DNA of 64,000 bases from Mucilaginibacter tundrae (GTDB taxonomy: Bacteria > Bacteroidota > Bacteroidia > Sphingobacteriales > Sphingobacteriaceae), in contig NZ_JACCBZ010000004.1 in the NCBI RefSeq assembly GCF_013408825.1, forward strand, positions 62,001 through 126,000. The letters run 5' to 3'. Below, piece by piece: positions 27,801 through 38,043 of this stretch (positions within the stretch are counted from its first letter, which is position 1; each line of letters opens with the position of its first letter). The position numbers and the translations under genes are program-made. The notes beneath the pieces were generated by a model. It saw nothing but the letters and a program-made list of their open reading frames with translations. It did not search any database and was not told the origin of the DNA.

Positions 27801-29132
27801 TTAGTGCTTCATCACTAACTTAAATATATCGTTACCAAAAACAAATACCATTAAAGTAATTAATAAAACAAAGCCCACTAATTGTGCCCGTTCTAAAAAC
27901 TTATCGCTTAATGGCTTGCCTTTAATCATTTCTATTAGCAGGAATAGGGAGTGCCCGCCATCAAGTGCGGGTATAGGCAACAGGTTAGTTAATGCCAAAA
28001 CCATCGATAATATACCCACCAGGCTCCAAAAACGTAACCAATCAATTTGGCCGCCAAACATAGTTGCTATTTTTACCGGGCCGCTTACCGCTTTGTTAAA
28101 TTTAACATCACCGGTAAATAATTTACCTAATCCTTTGGCATCATCGCTAAAAGTACTCCAGGCTTTGGTTGCACCAACAGGTAGCGAGCCTAAAAGGCCA
28201 AATCTCAGCGTGTCCTGTTTTGGCAGATTTCTCTTTGCCTGAAAGCCTATTGTACCTGCTGCAGTTACATTTGAAGTGAGCTGAAGCAATGTGCCGTTAC
28301 GTTTTACAGATAGTGTTATCGACTTGTTTTTATTCAATAGCAATTGCGATTGCAATTGATCGAAAAACGGTACCGGGTTGTTATTAACGGCTAATATACT
28401 ATCGCCTTGTTTTAATCCTGCTTTTTGAGCATTACTTCCCGGCACTACCAAATCTACCATAAATCCGCTTCGCGGGTCACGGTCAATAAACTGATCAATC
28501 CCATCGTCCGATAGATCATTCAGTATCCCCTTAGGGACAGTGAATTTTAAATGTTGGCCGTCACGCAATACATCCAGTTCCGAATGATCATAAAATACGG
28601 TCGAGCTGGTTATATCTTCAAAACGTTTAATAGGCACGCCATTAACAGCGTAAATCTGATCGCCTGGTTCAAGTCCCATTTTCATACCGACCTGCCCAGG
28701 TACAATACCATAATGCGCGTTTGCAACCGGTGTATAGGTTTCGCCATATTTAAGGGTCAGCATCCAGAATATGAAAATGCCTAAAATAATATTTACAATA
28801 ATACCCGCCAGCATCACAATTAAACGCTGCCACGCAGGCTTTGAACGAAACTCCCATGGTTGCGCCGGCCCCTGTAATTGATCGGTATCCATTGATTCAT
28901 CAATCATACCGGCAATCTTTACATAACCACCCAATGGCAACCATCCTACACCATATTCAACACCTTTATAGTTAAATTTAAAAAGACTAAAGTTCCATGC
29001 GTCAAAAAAGAGGTAAAACTTTTCAACCTTAATACCAAAAGCCCGCGCGGCTAAAAAGTGGCCAAGTTCATGCAGAATTACCAGGATCGAAAGTCCCAGT
29101 ATCAACTGGCCAACCATTATTACTATACTCAT
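27801..29132 (-). CDS. rseP: RIP metalloprotease RseP (site-2 protease)
   Basis: 443 residues, inner membrane. The zinc motif HELGHFLAAR is at about 21-30 in the first helix, and the second ligand motif is NLLPIPALDGGH near 385. Two PDZ-like segments lie between (GMKMGLEPGDQIYAVNGVPI and SNAQKAGLKQGDSILAVNNNP). It cleaves membrane-embedded anti-sigma factors and signal-peptide remnants. The gene starts 8 bp after the upstream dxr stop, a common Bacteroidota pairing (recalled). Confidence 0.93.
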   Translation of the reverse strand: MSIVIMVGQLILGLSILVILHELGHFLAARAFGIKVEKFYLFFDAWNFSLFKFNYKGVEYGVGWLPLGGYVKIAGMIDESMDTDQLQGPAQPWEFRSKPAWQRLIVMLAGIIVNIILGIFIFWMLTLKYGETYTPVANAHYGIVPGQVGMKMGLEPGDQIYAVNGVPIKRFEDITSSTVFYDHSELDVLRDGQHLKFTVPKGILNDLSDDGIDQFIDRDPRSGFMVDLVVPGSNAQKAGLKQGDSILAVNNNPVPFFDQLQSQLLLNKNKSITLSVKRNGTLLQLTSNVTAAGTIGFQAKRNLPKQDTLRFGLLGSLPVGATKAWSTFSDDAKGLGKLFTGDVKFNKAVSGPVKIATMFGGQIDWLRFWSLVGILSMVLALTNLLPIPALDGGHSLFLLIEMIKGKPLSDKFLERAQLVGFVLLITLMVFVFGNDIFKLVMKH

Positions 29133-29140
29133 TATATATA

Positions 29141-30352
29141 TTAAATATGTACTGCCTTTAACGGCATTTGTTCTATTAAATTTTGCGCAAATATGCGGGT
29201 TTCTTTATCAGTATTCAAATAATCATCCAACTGTGGGTTACTCATAAAACTGATTTTTTGCATGCAGGTTTCAATAATATCGCTCATAGCTAAAAAGCCT
29301 ATGGTATTATCTAAAAATCCTTTCACCGCAATTTCGTTAGCGGCGTTGATGATACAAGGCATATTGCCCCCTTGTTTTAAAGCCTCAAATGCTATTGCAA
29401 GGTTACGAAAAGTTTTGCTATCCGCTTTTTCAAAAGTAAGGTTAGGGTAGTCGGTAAAATTAAAGCGTTTAAAATTATTTTTTAACCGGTTGGGATAAGT
29501 AAAAGCATGCTGAATAGGTAATTTCATATCCGGTAAACCCATTTGAGCTTTGATAGACCCATCCTCAAACTGCACCATTGAGTGGATGATGGATTGCGGA
29601 TGAACGATTACATCAATTTGTTCAGTTTCCAGATCAAATAACCACTTAGCTTCAATCACCTCAAGCCCTTTATTCATTAGCGAAGCCGAATCGATGGTGA
29701 TCTTGGCACCCATTACCCAGTTTGGATGTTTCAATGCATCCTCGCGCATTACATTAGCCAGAAAATCCAAACTTTTGCCCCTGAATGGCCCACCAGAAGC
29801 GGTCAGGATGATTTTTTCAATTGGATTATTTTCCTCACCTGCAAGGCACTGAAAAATCGCCGAATGTTCTGAGTCAACTGGCAATATTTTTACGCCGCAT
29901 GTTTTAGCTAACCCTGTTACAAGTTCGCCTGCCACTACCAAAGTTTCTTTATTCGCTAACGCGATGTCTTTACCTGCTTTAATCGCGGCAATAGTAGGCT
30001 CTAATCCCGAGAAACCAACCATGGCAGTTAATACCATGTGTATTTCAGGATGTGTGACGATATCGGTTATCGCCTCAATCCCTGCCAAAACTTTTACCTC
30101 AGTATGGGCAAGTGCATCTTTTACATACTGATATTTGCTTTCGTCACAAATAATAGCATAAGCAGGATTAAACTGCAGTGCCTGCGAAATCAACAGATCC
30201 GCACTTTGTTGCGCAGTGATCACATACGCCCTAAAAAGATCGCTATTACCGCTAATAACATCAAGGGCCTGTGTGCCGATGCTTCCGGTAGAGCCAAGAA
30301 TAGCTATGTTCTTTACATTGCTGTATTGTGGTATTGTTATATTGTTGGTCAA
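29141..30352 (-). CDS. dxr: 1-deoxy-D-xylulose-5-phosphate reductoisomerase
   Basis: 403 residues. It is the second step of the MEP isoprenoid pathway, NADPH-dependent. The Rossmann start is NIAILGSTGSIGTQALDVI (about 15-33). LANKETLVVAG (about 131-141), LPVDSEHSAIFQCL (about 156-169) and TIDSASLMNKGLEVIEA (about 218-234) include the metal ligands and substrate loop. It is upstream of rseP with 8 bp between them. The N-terminus has an extra stretch of about ten residues. Confidence 0.94.
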   Translation of the reverse strand: MTNNITIPQYSNVKNIAILGSTGSIGTQALDVISGNSDLFRAYVITAQQSADLLISQALQFNPAYAIICDESKYQYVKDALAHTEVKVLAGIEAITDIVTHPEIHMVLTAMVGFSGLEPTIAAIKAGKDIALANKETLVVAGELVTGLAKTCGVKILPVDSEHSAIFQCLAGEENNPIEKIILTASGGPFRGKSLDFLANVMREDALKHPNWVMGAKITIDSASLMNKGLEVIEAKWLFDLETEQIDVIVHPQSIIHSMVQFEDGSIKAQMGLPDMKLPIQHAFTYPNRLKNNFKRFNFTDYPNLTFEKADSKTFRNLAIAFEALKQGGNMPCIINAANEIAVKGFLDNTIGFLAMSDIIETCMQKISFMSNPQLDDYLNTDKETRIFAQNLIEQMPLKAVHI

Positions 30353-30380
30353 GTGATGAATTGTTAGTGTTAAAAGTGAA

Positions 30381-30770
30381 TTAAACTTTTAATTTTTCCT
30401 CTGTAAATTTAATCAATTGATGTATCTCTCTCGGTAATCTTTCTATCATCTCATTAAGTTGGATAAACAACTCTTCATTTATTAAATTTCTGATTTTAGC
30501 TTTAGTAAGCCAATCATTGCATTCTTTTACCGATCCTAAACTATAATAATAAAATTTGATTTTATCTTTTTTATGATAGCGGCCAAATCCTTCAGCTATA
30601 TTGGCAGAAATAGAGTCTGCCGCATTAACAAATTGTTTACCAATTGTATCTCTCGCAAAATAATCCCACTTTATTACAACTCCCCAAACTTTATTATTGA
30701 AAGAGAAGGCAGTAATATAAGATTTTAAATCACCAAGCTGTAAAAATCTTTTTTCTGTAACGTCTGCCAA
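30381..30770 (-). CDS. Four-helix-bundle protein (23S rRNA intervening-sequence protein family)
   Basis: 129 residues from a TTG start at 30770. The family phrases are QFVNAADSISANIAEGFGRYHKKDKIKFYYYSLGS, split across helices 2-3, and SVKECNDWLTKAK. In some bacteria these proteins are encoded in insertions within 23S rRNA genes. Here it is free-standing between dxr and the GH3-family gene, like many Bacteroidota copies. A pentameric four-helix bundle is expected. Function unknown. No ATG is available near the expected start. Confidence 0.78.
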   Translation of the reverse strand: MADVTEKRFLQLGDLKSYITAFSFNNKVWGVVIKWDYFARDTIGKQFVNAADSISANIAEGFGRYHKKDKIKFYYYSLGSVKECNDWLTKAKIRNLINEELFIQLNEMIERLPREIHQLIKFTEEKLKV

Positions 30771-30821
30771 ATCAACAATAATTTATATAGCTAATTCCCA
30801 ACAATTAAGCAATAAAACAAT

Positions 30822-32327
30822 TTAACAATTAACTATATATTCCTTTAATCCGTCTGCAATCTTCCGGTCATTTGCCAATCTCGGCACTTTATTTTGTCCA
30901 CCAAGTTTCCCCTGTGCACGCATATAATTTATAAAAGTATCCTTTTTTAAGCTTCTTATAATCAAAGGCTGTAAAATACTGCCCTCAATAAGGTCAAAAT
31001 AGTAAATATTTTTCTTTTGCAAAGCCTTGTCTACTTTTAGCCTGAATGCATTTAAGTCTGCGGGTTCAGTGCCAAATTCTATAAACCATTCATGGTAAGG
31101 TAATTCACCGGTGTTTGGTGTTACTTGTGGCGCGACAGTAAACTCAACAACATCTACACCTTCTTGTTTGGCAACGCTCATTAAGGCATATTCTACTTCT
31201 TCGCCAATCACATGCTCGCCAAAGGCAGAAATGAAATGCTTAATACGCCCGGTAACCAATATTTTGTATGGGTCTTTCGAGATGAATTTAACTGTGTCGC
31301 CCAAACTATATCCCCACAAACCTGCATTGGTATTCAATATCAGCACGTAATTTTTATTTAGTTCGATGTCTTTTAGGCTGATACGGGATGGGTTTTCATT
31401 AAAAAACTCATCAACCGGGATAAACTCATAAAATATGCCCGAATTAACCTGTAATAATAAACCCTTTTCTTTTTGTGAATCCTGGAAAGCAATAAACCCT
31501 TCCGATGCAGGGTAGGTTTCAATTGTATCAATCGCAAAACCAATGCTTTCTTCTATTCTTGCGCGATAAGGCTCGTAATTCACGCCTCCATAAACAAACA
31601 GCTTAAAATTGGGGAATATATCTTTGATTTTTTTACCACCGCTTTTTGCTGAGAGCCTGTCGAAGTACATCTGGCACCAGGGTGGTATGCCCGATATCAG
31701 GCGCATATCTTCATTGATAGTTTCATCAACAATGGCATCAACTTTCTGCTCCCAATCCTCAATGCAATTGATCTCATAGCTGGGCATCCTGTTTTTTTGC
31801 AGATAGCCGGGTACATGATGGGCTACAATGCCTGATAGCCTGCCGGTTTCAATTCCTGATTTTTTACTTAATATAGGGCTGCCTTGTAGAAAGATCAATT
31901 TACCATTTAAAAAATCGGCATTGCCGGTTTCATGCACATAGCTCAACAAAGCATTCCGTGCCGAAATGATATGCCCCGGCATACTTTCCTTTGAAATAGG
32001 AATATACTTTACACCTGAAGTAGTACCTGAGGTTTTGGTGAGATAGAGTGGTTTACCCGGCCACAGTATATTTTCTTCGCCGTTAACTACACGTTCAATA
32101 TAAAGGCGAAGATCCTCATAATCGCGTACAGGTACATGCTTTTTAAAATCATCGTAAGAGCGGATCTGGTCAAAATCATGTGTTTTACCAAATTCTGTAT
32201 TTTCAGCCTGATTAATAAGTTTTCGGAACGTTTCTTCTTGCAGAGCCACTGCATTATGGCGGATGTTATTCAATTGCCGGTTAACCAGCACGGCAAATAC
32301 TTTACTCAGTGCAGCTTTTAACCCCAT
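30822..32327 (-). CDS. GH3-family (auxin-responsive promoter family) acyl-adenylating enzyme
   Basis: 501 residues. Adenylate-forming motifs: YLTKTSGTTSGVKYIPIS at about 100-117 (phosphate-binding loop), ETYPASEGFIAFQ near 290, and NAGLWGYSLGDTVKF near 340. LVTGRIKHFISAFGEHV corresponds to the hinge region. Plant GH3 enzymes conjugate amino acids to auxin or jasmonate; the bacterial substrates are unknown. It is 2 bp upstream of its downstream neighbour's end in a minus-strand run with glycosyltransferases. Confidence 0.85.
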   Translation of the reverse strand: MGLKAALSKVFAVLVNRQLNNIRHNAVALQEETFRKLINQAENTEFGKTHDFDQIRSYDDFKKHVPVRDYEDLRLYIERVVNGEENILWPGKPLYLTKTSGTTSGVKYIPISKESMPGHIISARNALLSYVHETGNADFLNGKLIFLQGSPILSKKSGIETGRLSGIVAHHVPGYLQKNRMPSYEINCIEDWEQKVDAIVDETINEDMRLISGIPPWCQMYFDRLSAKSGGKKIKDIFPNFKLFVYGGVNYEPYRARIEESIGFAIDTIETYPASEGFIAFQDSQKEKGLLLQVNSGIFYEFIPVDEFFNENPSRISLKDIELNKNYVLILNTNAGLWGYSLGDTVKFISKDPYKILVTGRIKHFISAFGEHVIGEEVEYALMSVAKQEGVDVVEFTVAPQVTPNTGELPYHEWFIEFGTEPADLNAFRLKVDKALQKKNIYYFDLIEGSILQPLIIRSLKKDTFINYMRAQGKLGGQNKVPRLANDRKIADGLKEYIVNC

Positions 32328-32329
32328 GA

Positions 32330-33118
32330 TTAGATCGTCTCGCTAATATCGTCATCCACATCAAGGTGACTGTAAACTAGCTTACGGTAGGTTACCATAA
32401 TCAGTACCTGTACCGCCGGGAAGGTTAATATAAACCAAAAATAATACATCAGTTTTATAACGTAGGCACCATTGTCCTCGTCTAAACCAAGTAATTGGAC
32501 AATTAAAAAAATAGGTATCAGTACCGATATCATAAACCCCAGTACAATCAAAAACATAACCAGTGTTTTAAAAAAGTTATCTTTTGTTGCGTTAAAGCTT
32601 TGTTTTAGCGATTCTATCGGGCTAGAGTCATCGTCAACAATAAAACAAACACAAAAGATTGATCTTAATAGTAAGTACAATACCAGGCAGCATTCAGCTA
32701 TTCTAAAAATAGCTAGTATAACATCATTATAAGCGATATAACGTTCAATTAATACGTTCACAAAAAGCAGCACTGAAATTAAAACCGCGTACGCGAAAGC
32801 GATCACAATGAAATTAAAGGCCATTTTAAATGAGGGTACAATGTCCCTGAATTCAAATTCATAATATTCCTTATCCATTAGCGTCAGGATCAGCTTGTAA
32901 AAGCTGAGCGCCAGATAAGCCTGGATGATCATTTGAATAATAATGGTGCTGAACTGGCTTATTTTGTCGTCGCCCACAAAAATAAAGGCGTTAAAAAAAT
33001 CTACCAGCCCATTAATAAATAATGATATAGCCGAATATACTACCAGCGGAACAAAATTTTTCTTTAAAACGTTCCATGCCGTCCTAATCGTTTCAGCAAT
33101 GGAAAATGCGTGGTACAT
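32330..33118 (-). CDS. Multi-pass membrane protein of unknown function
   Basis: 262 residues from ATG 33118, beginning MYHAFSIAETIRTAWNVLKKN. There are about six hydrophobic segments. The pattern, with a helix pair before a short amphipathic strip (ESLKQSFNATKDN), resembles a glycerophosphoryl-diester-phosphodiesterase-type or DUF975-like membrane domain, but no family is certain. An upstream extension to 33247 overlaps the glycosyltransferase gene and is rejected. Gaps of 2 bp to both neighbours indicate cotranscription. Confidence 0.7.
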   Translation of the reverse strand: MYHAFSIAETIRTAWNVLKKNFVPLVVYSAISLFINGLVDFFNAFIFVGDDKISQFSTIIIQMIIQAYLALSFYKLILTLMDKEYYEFEFRDIVPSFKMAFNFIVIAFAYAVLISVLLFVNVLIERYIAYNDVILAIFRIAECCLVLYLLLRSIFCVCFIVDDDSSPIESLKQSFNATKDNFFKTLVMFLIVLGFMISVLIPIFLIVQLLGLDEDNGAYVIKLMYYFWFILTFPAVQVLIMVTYRKLVYSHLDVDDDISETI

Positions 33119-33120
33119 AT

Positions 33121-34089
33121 TTATGACTTTTTTAATATTACTCGTTTCCAAAAATCCTGCATAAACCCTAAGCCATAAGCAGTAAGTTGAATAAATGCGG
33201 CGATTACGCTCAAAAATGCAATTTTTAACGACTTGTTTTTCCACCACGAGTGAAAAAATATCAACAAAGTAAAAATTGCTAATACAATATTACATACATG
33301 GGCTATGGGCCAGCTTATGATATTGCTTATTATCGTAAAAATAATAAATAACGTGAATATCGCCGGGAAAAAATGCACTGCTTTTAATTGTTGCGGAAAG
33401 AATTTATAAACATTTATCCTTGCCCTGCCAAAAAAGTGTAGCTGCTTGTAAAACTGTAAAAAGTTAGTACGCCGTTTATGATAAACTTTAGCGTCAGGTA
33501 TCAACCCGATCTTAAAGCCTAATGAATGAATTCTGATGCTGTACTCAATATCTTCGCCCAAGCGGGTGATAATAAAACCACCCGCTTTTTCCCATACCTG
33601 CCTTGATATCCCCATATTAAAACTCCGCGGGTGAAACTGGCCAATGCCCTTTTTATTTCCACGGATGCCGCCGGTTGTAAAAGGAGAGGTCATGGAATAA
33701 CTAATGGCCTTTTGGGTGGGTGTGAACGACGGATGCGCATCATCGGGGCCACCATAAGCATCCAGCCAGTTGGTGGCAAGGCTATCATTTACTATCTGCA
33801 AATAATGCGCAGGTATCAGGCAGTCCGAATCGAATATGATGAAATAATCACCTTTAGCGCGCTCAAAAGCATAATTGCGGGTAAAACCCTGGCCTTCGTT
33901 AGCTTTTACAAAGTATCTTAAATTCAGTTTACCCTCAAAAGCTTTAATAACCGCCGCCGCATCTTTAATTGATCCATCCTCGATCACCAACACCTCAAAA
34001 TCCTTATAGGTTTGCAGGGTTAAAGTTTCCAGCAGTTCTTTAATTTCCTGCGGGCGGTTATATAAAGGGATGATGATGGAAAAAAACAT
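33121..34089 (-). CDS. Family 2 glycosyltransferase with C-terminal membrane helices
   Basis: 322 residues. GT-A fold start FFSIIIPLYNRPQEIKELLETL; the metal-binding DxD-like motif is FDSDCLIP (about 93-100). RSFNMGISRQVWEKAGGF and GEDIEYSIRIHSLGFKIG (ED catalytic region) follow. Two or three hydrophobic segments at about 240-310 anchor it in the inner membrane. It probably transfers a sugar in surface-polysaccharide or lipid assembly. The acceptor is unknown. Confidence 0.88.
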   Translation of the reverse strand: MFFSIIIPLYNRPQEIKELLETLTLQTYKDFEVLVIEDGSIKDAAAVIKAFEGKLNLRYFVKANEGQGFTRNYAFERAKGDYFIIFDSDCLIPAHYLQIVNDSLATNWLDAYGGPDDAHPSFTPTQKAISYSMTSPFTTGGIRGNKKGIGQFHPRSFNMGISRQVWEKAGGFIITRLGEDIEYSIRIHSLGFKIGLIPDAKVYHKRRTNFLQFYKQLHFFGRARINVYKFFPQQLKAVHFFPAIFTLFIIFTIISNIISWPIAHVCNIVLAIFTLLIFFHSWWKNKSLKIAFLSVIAAFIQLTAYGLGFMQDFWKRVILKKS

Positions 34090-34101
34090 TGTTTAGTTAA
34101 G

Positions 34102-34208
34102 TAGTTGATTGGATTAAATTAGGTTGATTGAGTTTGGCAAATTCTAAATGTTAACAGTGGCGAAGTTTAACCTAATCAACTTAAATAACTTCATCAACCA
34201 ATCAACTA
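34102..34208. repeat. Structured intergenic inverted repeat between two GT2 genes
   Basis: Outer arms TAGTTGATTGG (34102-34112) and CCAATCAACTA (34198-34208). Inner arms ATTAGGTT (34118-34125) and AACCTAAT (34169-34176). The 126-bp gap holds little else. It is probably a dispersed Bacteroidota intergenic element. Confidence 0.55.
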
Positions 34209-34215
34209 AATTAAA

Positions 34216-35169
34216 TTAAATAGTTTCCTCTATTTGGTATCTGTTTCGCTCGCTGGCGCTGCGGGCAACCAATTCTGCAACAAAGCCGGTTAAAAACAAC
34301 TGCGAACCAACAATAATAGCTACCAATGCAATATAAAATAAAGGCTGTTCGGTAACTTCCCTGCTGTATTTAATGTGGTGACTGATGTCATACAGCTTAT
34401 CGCTGATCAACCAAATTGCCATAACCAAACCGGCAAAAAAGCTAACCGAACCCATCGCGCCAAAAAAGTGCATGGGGCGCTTACCGAACTTGCCTACAAA
34501 AAATATAGATAACAGGTCCAAAAAGCCATTCACAAAACGGCTCATGCCAAATTTTGTTGTACCATATTTACGGGCGCGGTGCTCAACTACCTGTTCACCA
34601 ATTTTGGTGAAACCAGCCCACTTGGCTATAACGGGTATATAGCGGTGCATCTCGCCATAAACCTCAATGTTTTTTACAACAGCATGGCGATAGGCCTTCA
34701 ACCCGCAATTAAAGTCATGCAAATTATCAATGCCCGACATTTTACGTGTAGCCGCGTTAAATAACTTAGTAGGTATAGTTTTGGTGATCGGGTCGTAGCG
34801 TTTAGCTTTCCAGCCTGAGATCAGATCATATTTATCTTCAGTAATTCTTCTGTAAAGCGCCGGTATTTCATCAGGGCTGTCTTGCAAATCGGCATCCATG
34901 GTAATTACCACATCGCCTTTAACCGCCTCGAAACCTGTGTTTAAAGCAGCGGACTTACCATAATTACGCCTGAATTTGATGCCTTTGATGTAAGGGTTAT
35001 TCTCACGCAGCTTCAGGATCATTTCCCATGATCCGTCCTTACTGCCATCATCAACCAAAATAATCTCGTAACTATAACCGTTTTCATTCATTACGCGGCT
35101 TATCCATGAGGTAAGCTCGGGCAATGATTCTACTTCGTTATATAAAGGTACAACAACTGATATATCCAT
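34216..35169 (-). CDS. Family 2 glycosyltransferase (DPM1/GtrB-like polyprenyl-phosphate type)
   Basis: 317 residues. Start DISVVVPLYNEVESLPEL; DDGSKDGSWEMI near 41-52; TMDADLQDSPDEIPALYRR (DxD, near 90) and the characteristic HDFNCGLKAYRHAVV. Two C-terminal membrane helices (about 231-255 and 280-305) match the GtrB/ArnC type, which loads a sugar onto undecaprenyl or dolichyl phosphate. It is the first gene of the minus-strand run, preceded by a -7 box at 35210-35217. Confidence 0.88.
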   Translation of the reverse strand: MDISVVVPLYNEVESLPELTSWISRVMNENGYSYEIILVDDGSKDGSWEMILKLRENNPYIKGIKFRRNYGKSAALNTGFEAVKGDVVITMDADLQDSPDEIPALYRRITEDKYDLISGWKAKRYDPITKTIPTKLFNAATRKMSGIDNLHDFNCGLKAYRHAVVKNIEVYGEMHRYIPVIAKWAGFTKIGEQVVEHRARKYGTTKFGMSRFVNGFLDLLSIFFVGKFGKRPMHFFGAMGSVSFFAGLVMAIWLISDKLYDISHHIKYSREVTEQPLFYIALVAIIVGSQLFLTGFVAELVARSASERNRYQIEETI

Positions 35170-35209
35170 TTATTGGGGGATGTAGCCGGGTACTATGCCG
35201 GTACATCCG

Positions 35210-35217
35210 CAAAAATA
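35210..35217 (-). promoter_or_regulatory. Promoter -7 element of the 35169 glycosyltransferase gene
   Basis: Minus-strand TATTTTTG (TAnnTTTG), 40 bp before the ATG. Confidence 0.45.
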
Positions 35218-35371
35218 TAAAAAAATGCTTACAAGCTGAGTTAATTACTCGGTTTGATTTATGACTTGTAGTAACATGGGAATTACAATGACTATCAACT
35301 TAACAATCACTTAATTTATGCGTAATTATTTTACATTTGTTGCGCTTAAAATTATAAACCTTCAATTGACC

Positions 35372-37945
35372 ATGAAGTATTACAAAATTGCAATTATACT
35401 TTTGTTGTGCGTTACTATCCATAACAGCTATGCTCAAAATACCGACGAACCGGTAACCAAATATGACCAATACCAGGTTTTTACGCCAACTTTTTATCAT
35501 GATAAAGGTAACGAGTACCGTACAGCCAGCGGCGCACCTGGTGTAAAGTATTGGCAAAACAGCGCCGATTACAAAATAAACGTAAAACTGGATACCACAG
35601 CGCACAAAGTAAGCGGCAGTGCCACTATTACTTACACCAATAACAGCCCCGACCCAATGGCTTTTTTATGGTTGCAACTGGATCAGAATATTTATCGTGA
35701 GGACTCCCGCGGTACTGCTACCAGTCCGGTAGGGGGCACACGTAATTCAGTGCATAATTTCACTGATGGCGATGAGATTAAAGCGGTATACATCATCAAA
35801 AACGGCAAAGCCGAAAAAGCTGATTTTATAGTGAGCGATACCCGCATGCAGATCAGGTTAAAAGATACTCTGCGCACAAACGGTACCAAAATTCAAATAA
35901 AAGTGGAATATGCTTTTACTGTACCAGAATATGGTACCGACCGCATGGGCCGTGTACATACCAAAAATGGCTGGATATACGAAATAGCCGAGTGGTACCC
36001 ACGCATGGAGGTTTATGACGATGTTACGGGCTGGAATGTGATCCCATACATGGGCGGTGCGGAGTTTTATTTGGATTATGGCAATTTTGACTTTACCATA
36101 ACAGCGCCATCCAACTTGGTGGTAGTTGGCTCCGGCGAATTATTGAACCCAACCGAGGTACTTACCACAGGGGAGATCAGCAAATTGGCCGCGGCTAAAA
36201 ATAGCGACAAAACTTTATTTGTAAAAGATTCCGCCGATGTGGAGAATGGCAATGTTCACCCCCAAAAAGCTGAATTGACCTGGCATTTCTTCTGTAAAAA
36301 TTCACGCGATGTATCATGGGCTGCATCAAAAGCTTTTTTGTGGGATGCGGCACGTATCAATCTGCCTAATGGAAAAAAAGCTTTAGCGCAATCAGTTTAT
36401 CCTATCGAATCAAAAGGCCAGAATGCCTGGAGCAGATCAACAGAATATGTAAAAGCAGCTATCGAGTTATATTCAAACAAATGGTTCCCTTACACTTACC
36501 CGGTAGCTACCAATGTGGCAGGCACGGTTAGCGGTATGGAATATCCGGGTATTGTTTTCTGCGGATCAGACCAGAAAACGGGTGAACTATGGGAAGTAAC
36601 CAATCATGAGTTTGGCCATAACTGGTTCCCGATGATCGTAGGCTCAAACGAACGCAAATTTGCCTGGATGGATGAGGGTTTTAATACCTTTATTAATAAG
36701 GTTGATACCAAAGTGTTTAACAATGGCGAATATTACCAGAAACAGGATGTAGAGCGCAATGCGCCGGGTATGTTCCCGCCTGAAGCAAATGCTATTATGA
36801 CTTTGCCCGATGTTACGCCGGATGGTTTCTCGGGCATGTCGGAATATGAGAAGCCAGCATTGGCATTAACCGTTTTGCGTGAGCAGGTTTTGGGCGAAGA
36901 CAGGTTTGATTATGCTTTTCAAACATACATCAAACGCTGGGCCTTTAAGCACCCAACACCATGGGACTTTTTCCATACCATGGATAACGCGGCAGGCGAA
37001 GATTTGGGATGGTTTTGGAATGAATGGTTCTTTACTACGTGGAAACTCGATCAGGCTGTAAAAGCGATAGATTATACAGATAATGACCCAACTAAAGGTT
37101 CATTAATAACCATCGTAAATTTGGAGGAAATGGCTATGCCGGTAACCATTGCCATAAAAGAAGAAAACGGTAAATCCAATATCGTGAAATTACCTGCCGA
37201 AATATGGGAACGCGGCGGTGAGTGGCAGTTCGCTTATAAATCAACATCAAAAATAGTTTCAGCAGTTATTGATCCGGATCATACCTTGCCTGATATCAAC
37301 CCTGATAATAATTCATTCAGCGGCTTACCGGTACCCGATGGTATAACACCAAAAGATGTGCTTAATAAGTATTTGGATGCTATTGGCGGTCAGGATAAAA
37401 TAAAAGCAGTTAAAACTGTTAAATTGGTTGACACAACCGATATACAAGGTACACCAATAGTACGAACCAGTGCCTATACCCAACCCGGCATATTCAATCA
37501 GGATGTTACTTTACCTAGCTATCAAAATGCTGTTTTTTCGCATATAGGTATCAATGGTGATAGTGTTGTGGTAAGCGAGAAAAACACCGCCCTGCAACTA
37601 AGTAATATTGATAAGGATGCAGTAAAACAAAAGCAAAAGCTTTTTCCTGAGCTTGATTATTTAAAGCCCGGCTACAATTTAACCGTTGCGCCAACAATGC
37701 AGTTAGTGGGCGATAATTTAGTATATGTAGTTACAGCCACAGCGCCTGATGGTATCAAAATAAAATTATATTACGACCAAAAAACAGGTCTGAAGGTGCG
37801 TGAAGTTATTGACAGACCGGGATCTTTAACTGTTGATTTTGCAGATTACAGAAGTATAAACGGTATTCAAATTCCATTCACCCAAAAAACATCTTTTGTA
37901 GGTATGCCGGTTGATTTTAAGGTTAAGAGTGCCAATATTCAATAA
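35372..37945 (+). CDS. Secreted M1-family (gluzincin) aminopeptidase
   Basis: 857 residues from ATG 35372, chosen because it gives a clean signal peptide ([20 protein letters not shown]). The exopeptidase motif is [10 protein letters not shown] and the zinc site is HEFGHNW followed 18 residues later by DEGFNTF, so all zinc ligands are present. The C-terminal 200 residues form an extra domain starting at about [15 protein letters not shown], typical of periplasmic outer-membrane lipoprotein-associated proteins. It likely degrades peptides in the periplasm. The in-frame ATG at 35318 would precede the signal peptide by 18 residues. Confidence 0.9.
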   Translation: MKYYKIAIILLLCVTIHNSYAQNTDEPVTKYDQYQVFTPTFYHDKGNEYRTASGAPGVKYWQNSADYKINVKLDTTAHKVSGSATITYTNNSPDPMAFLWLQLDQNIYREDSRGTATSPVGGTRNSVHNFTDGDEIKAVYIIKNGKAEKADFIVSDTRMQIRLKDTLRTNGTKIQIKVEYAFTVPEYGTDRMGRVHTKNGWIYEIAEWYPRMEVYDDVTGWNVIPYMGGAEFYLDYGNFDFTITAPSNLVVVGSGELLNPTEVLTTGEISKLAAAKNSDKTLFVKDSADVENGNVHPQKAELTWHFFCKNSRDVSWAASKAFLWDAARINLPNGKKALAQSVYPIESKGQNAWSRSTEYVKAAIELYSNKWFPYTYPVATNVAGTVSGMEYPGIVFCGSDQKTGELWEVTNHEFGHNWFPMIVGSNERKFAWMDEGFNTFINKVDTKVFNNGEYYQKQDVERNAPGMFPPEANAIMTLPDVTPDGFSGMSEYEKPALALTVLREQVLGEDRFDYAFQTYIKRWAFKHPTPWDFFHTMDNAAGEDLGWFWNEWFFTTWKLDQAVKAIDYTDNDPTKGSLITIVNLEEMAMPVTIAIKEENGKSNIVKLPAEIWERGGEWQFAYKSTSKIVSAVIDPDHTLPDINPDNNSFSGLPVPDGITPKDVLNKYLDAIGGQDKIKAVKTVKLVDTTDIQGTPIVRTSAYTQPGIFNQDVTLPSYQNAVFSHIGINGDSVVVSEKNTALQLSNIDKDAVKQKQKLFPELDYLKPGYNLTVAPTMQLVGDNLVYVVTATAPDGIKIKLYYDQKTGLKVREVIDRPGSLTVDFADYRSINGIQIPFTQKTSFVGMPVDFKVKSANIQ

Positions 37946-37959
37946 GCAACTTTACAATA

Positions 37960-37997
37960 CAACAAAAAAGCTTTCTCGTAAGGAAGCTTTTTTGTTG
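37960..37997 (+). terminator. Intrinsic terminator after the M1 peptidase
   Basis: 16-bp stem CAACAAAAAAGCTTTC / GGAAGCTTTTTTGTTG with one G-T wobble and a 6-nt loop. Confidence 0.8.
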
Positions 37998-38043
37998 TTA
38001 ATGAATTTATAATCCCGTCCTAAATTGTATTTTAGTAACCGAT

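Noticed and set aside
33119..33247. N-terminal extension of the membrane protein at 32330
   Set aside because: It overlaps the glycosyltransferase gene on the same strand and the family-like start is MYHAFS at 33118.
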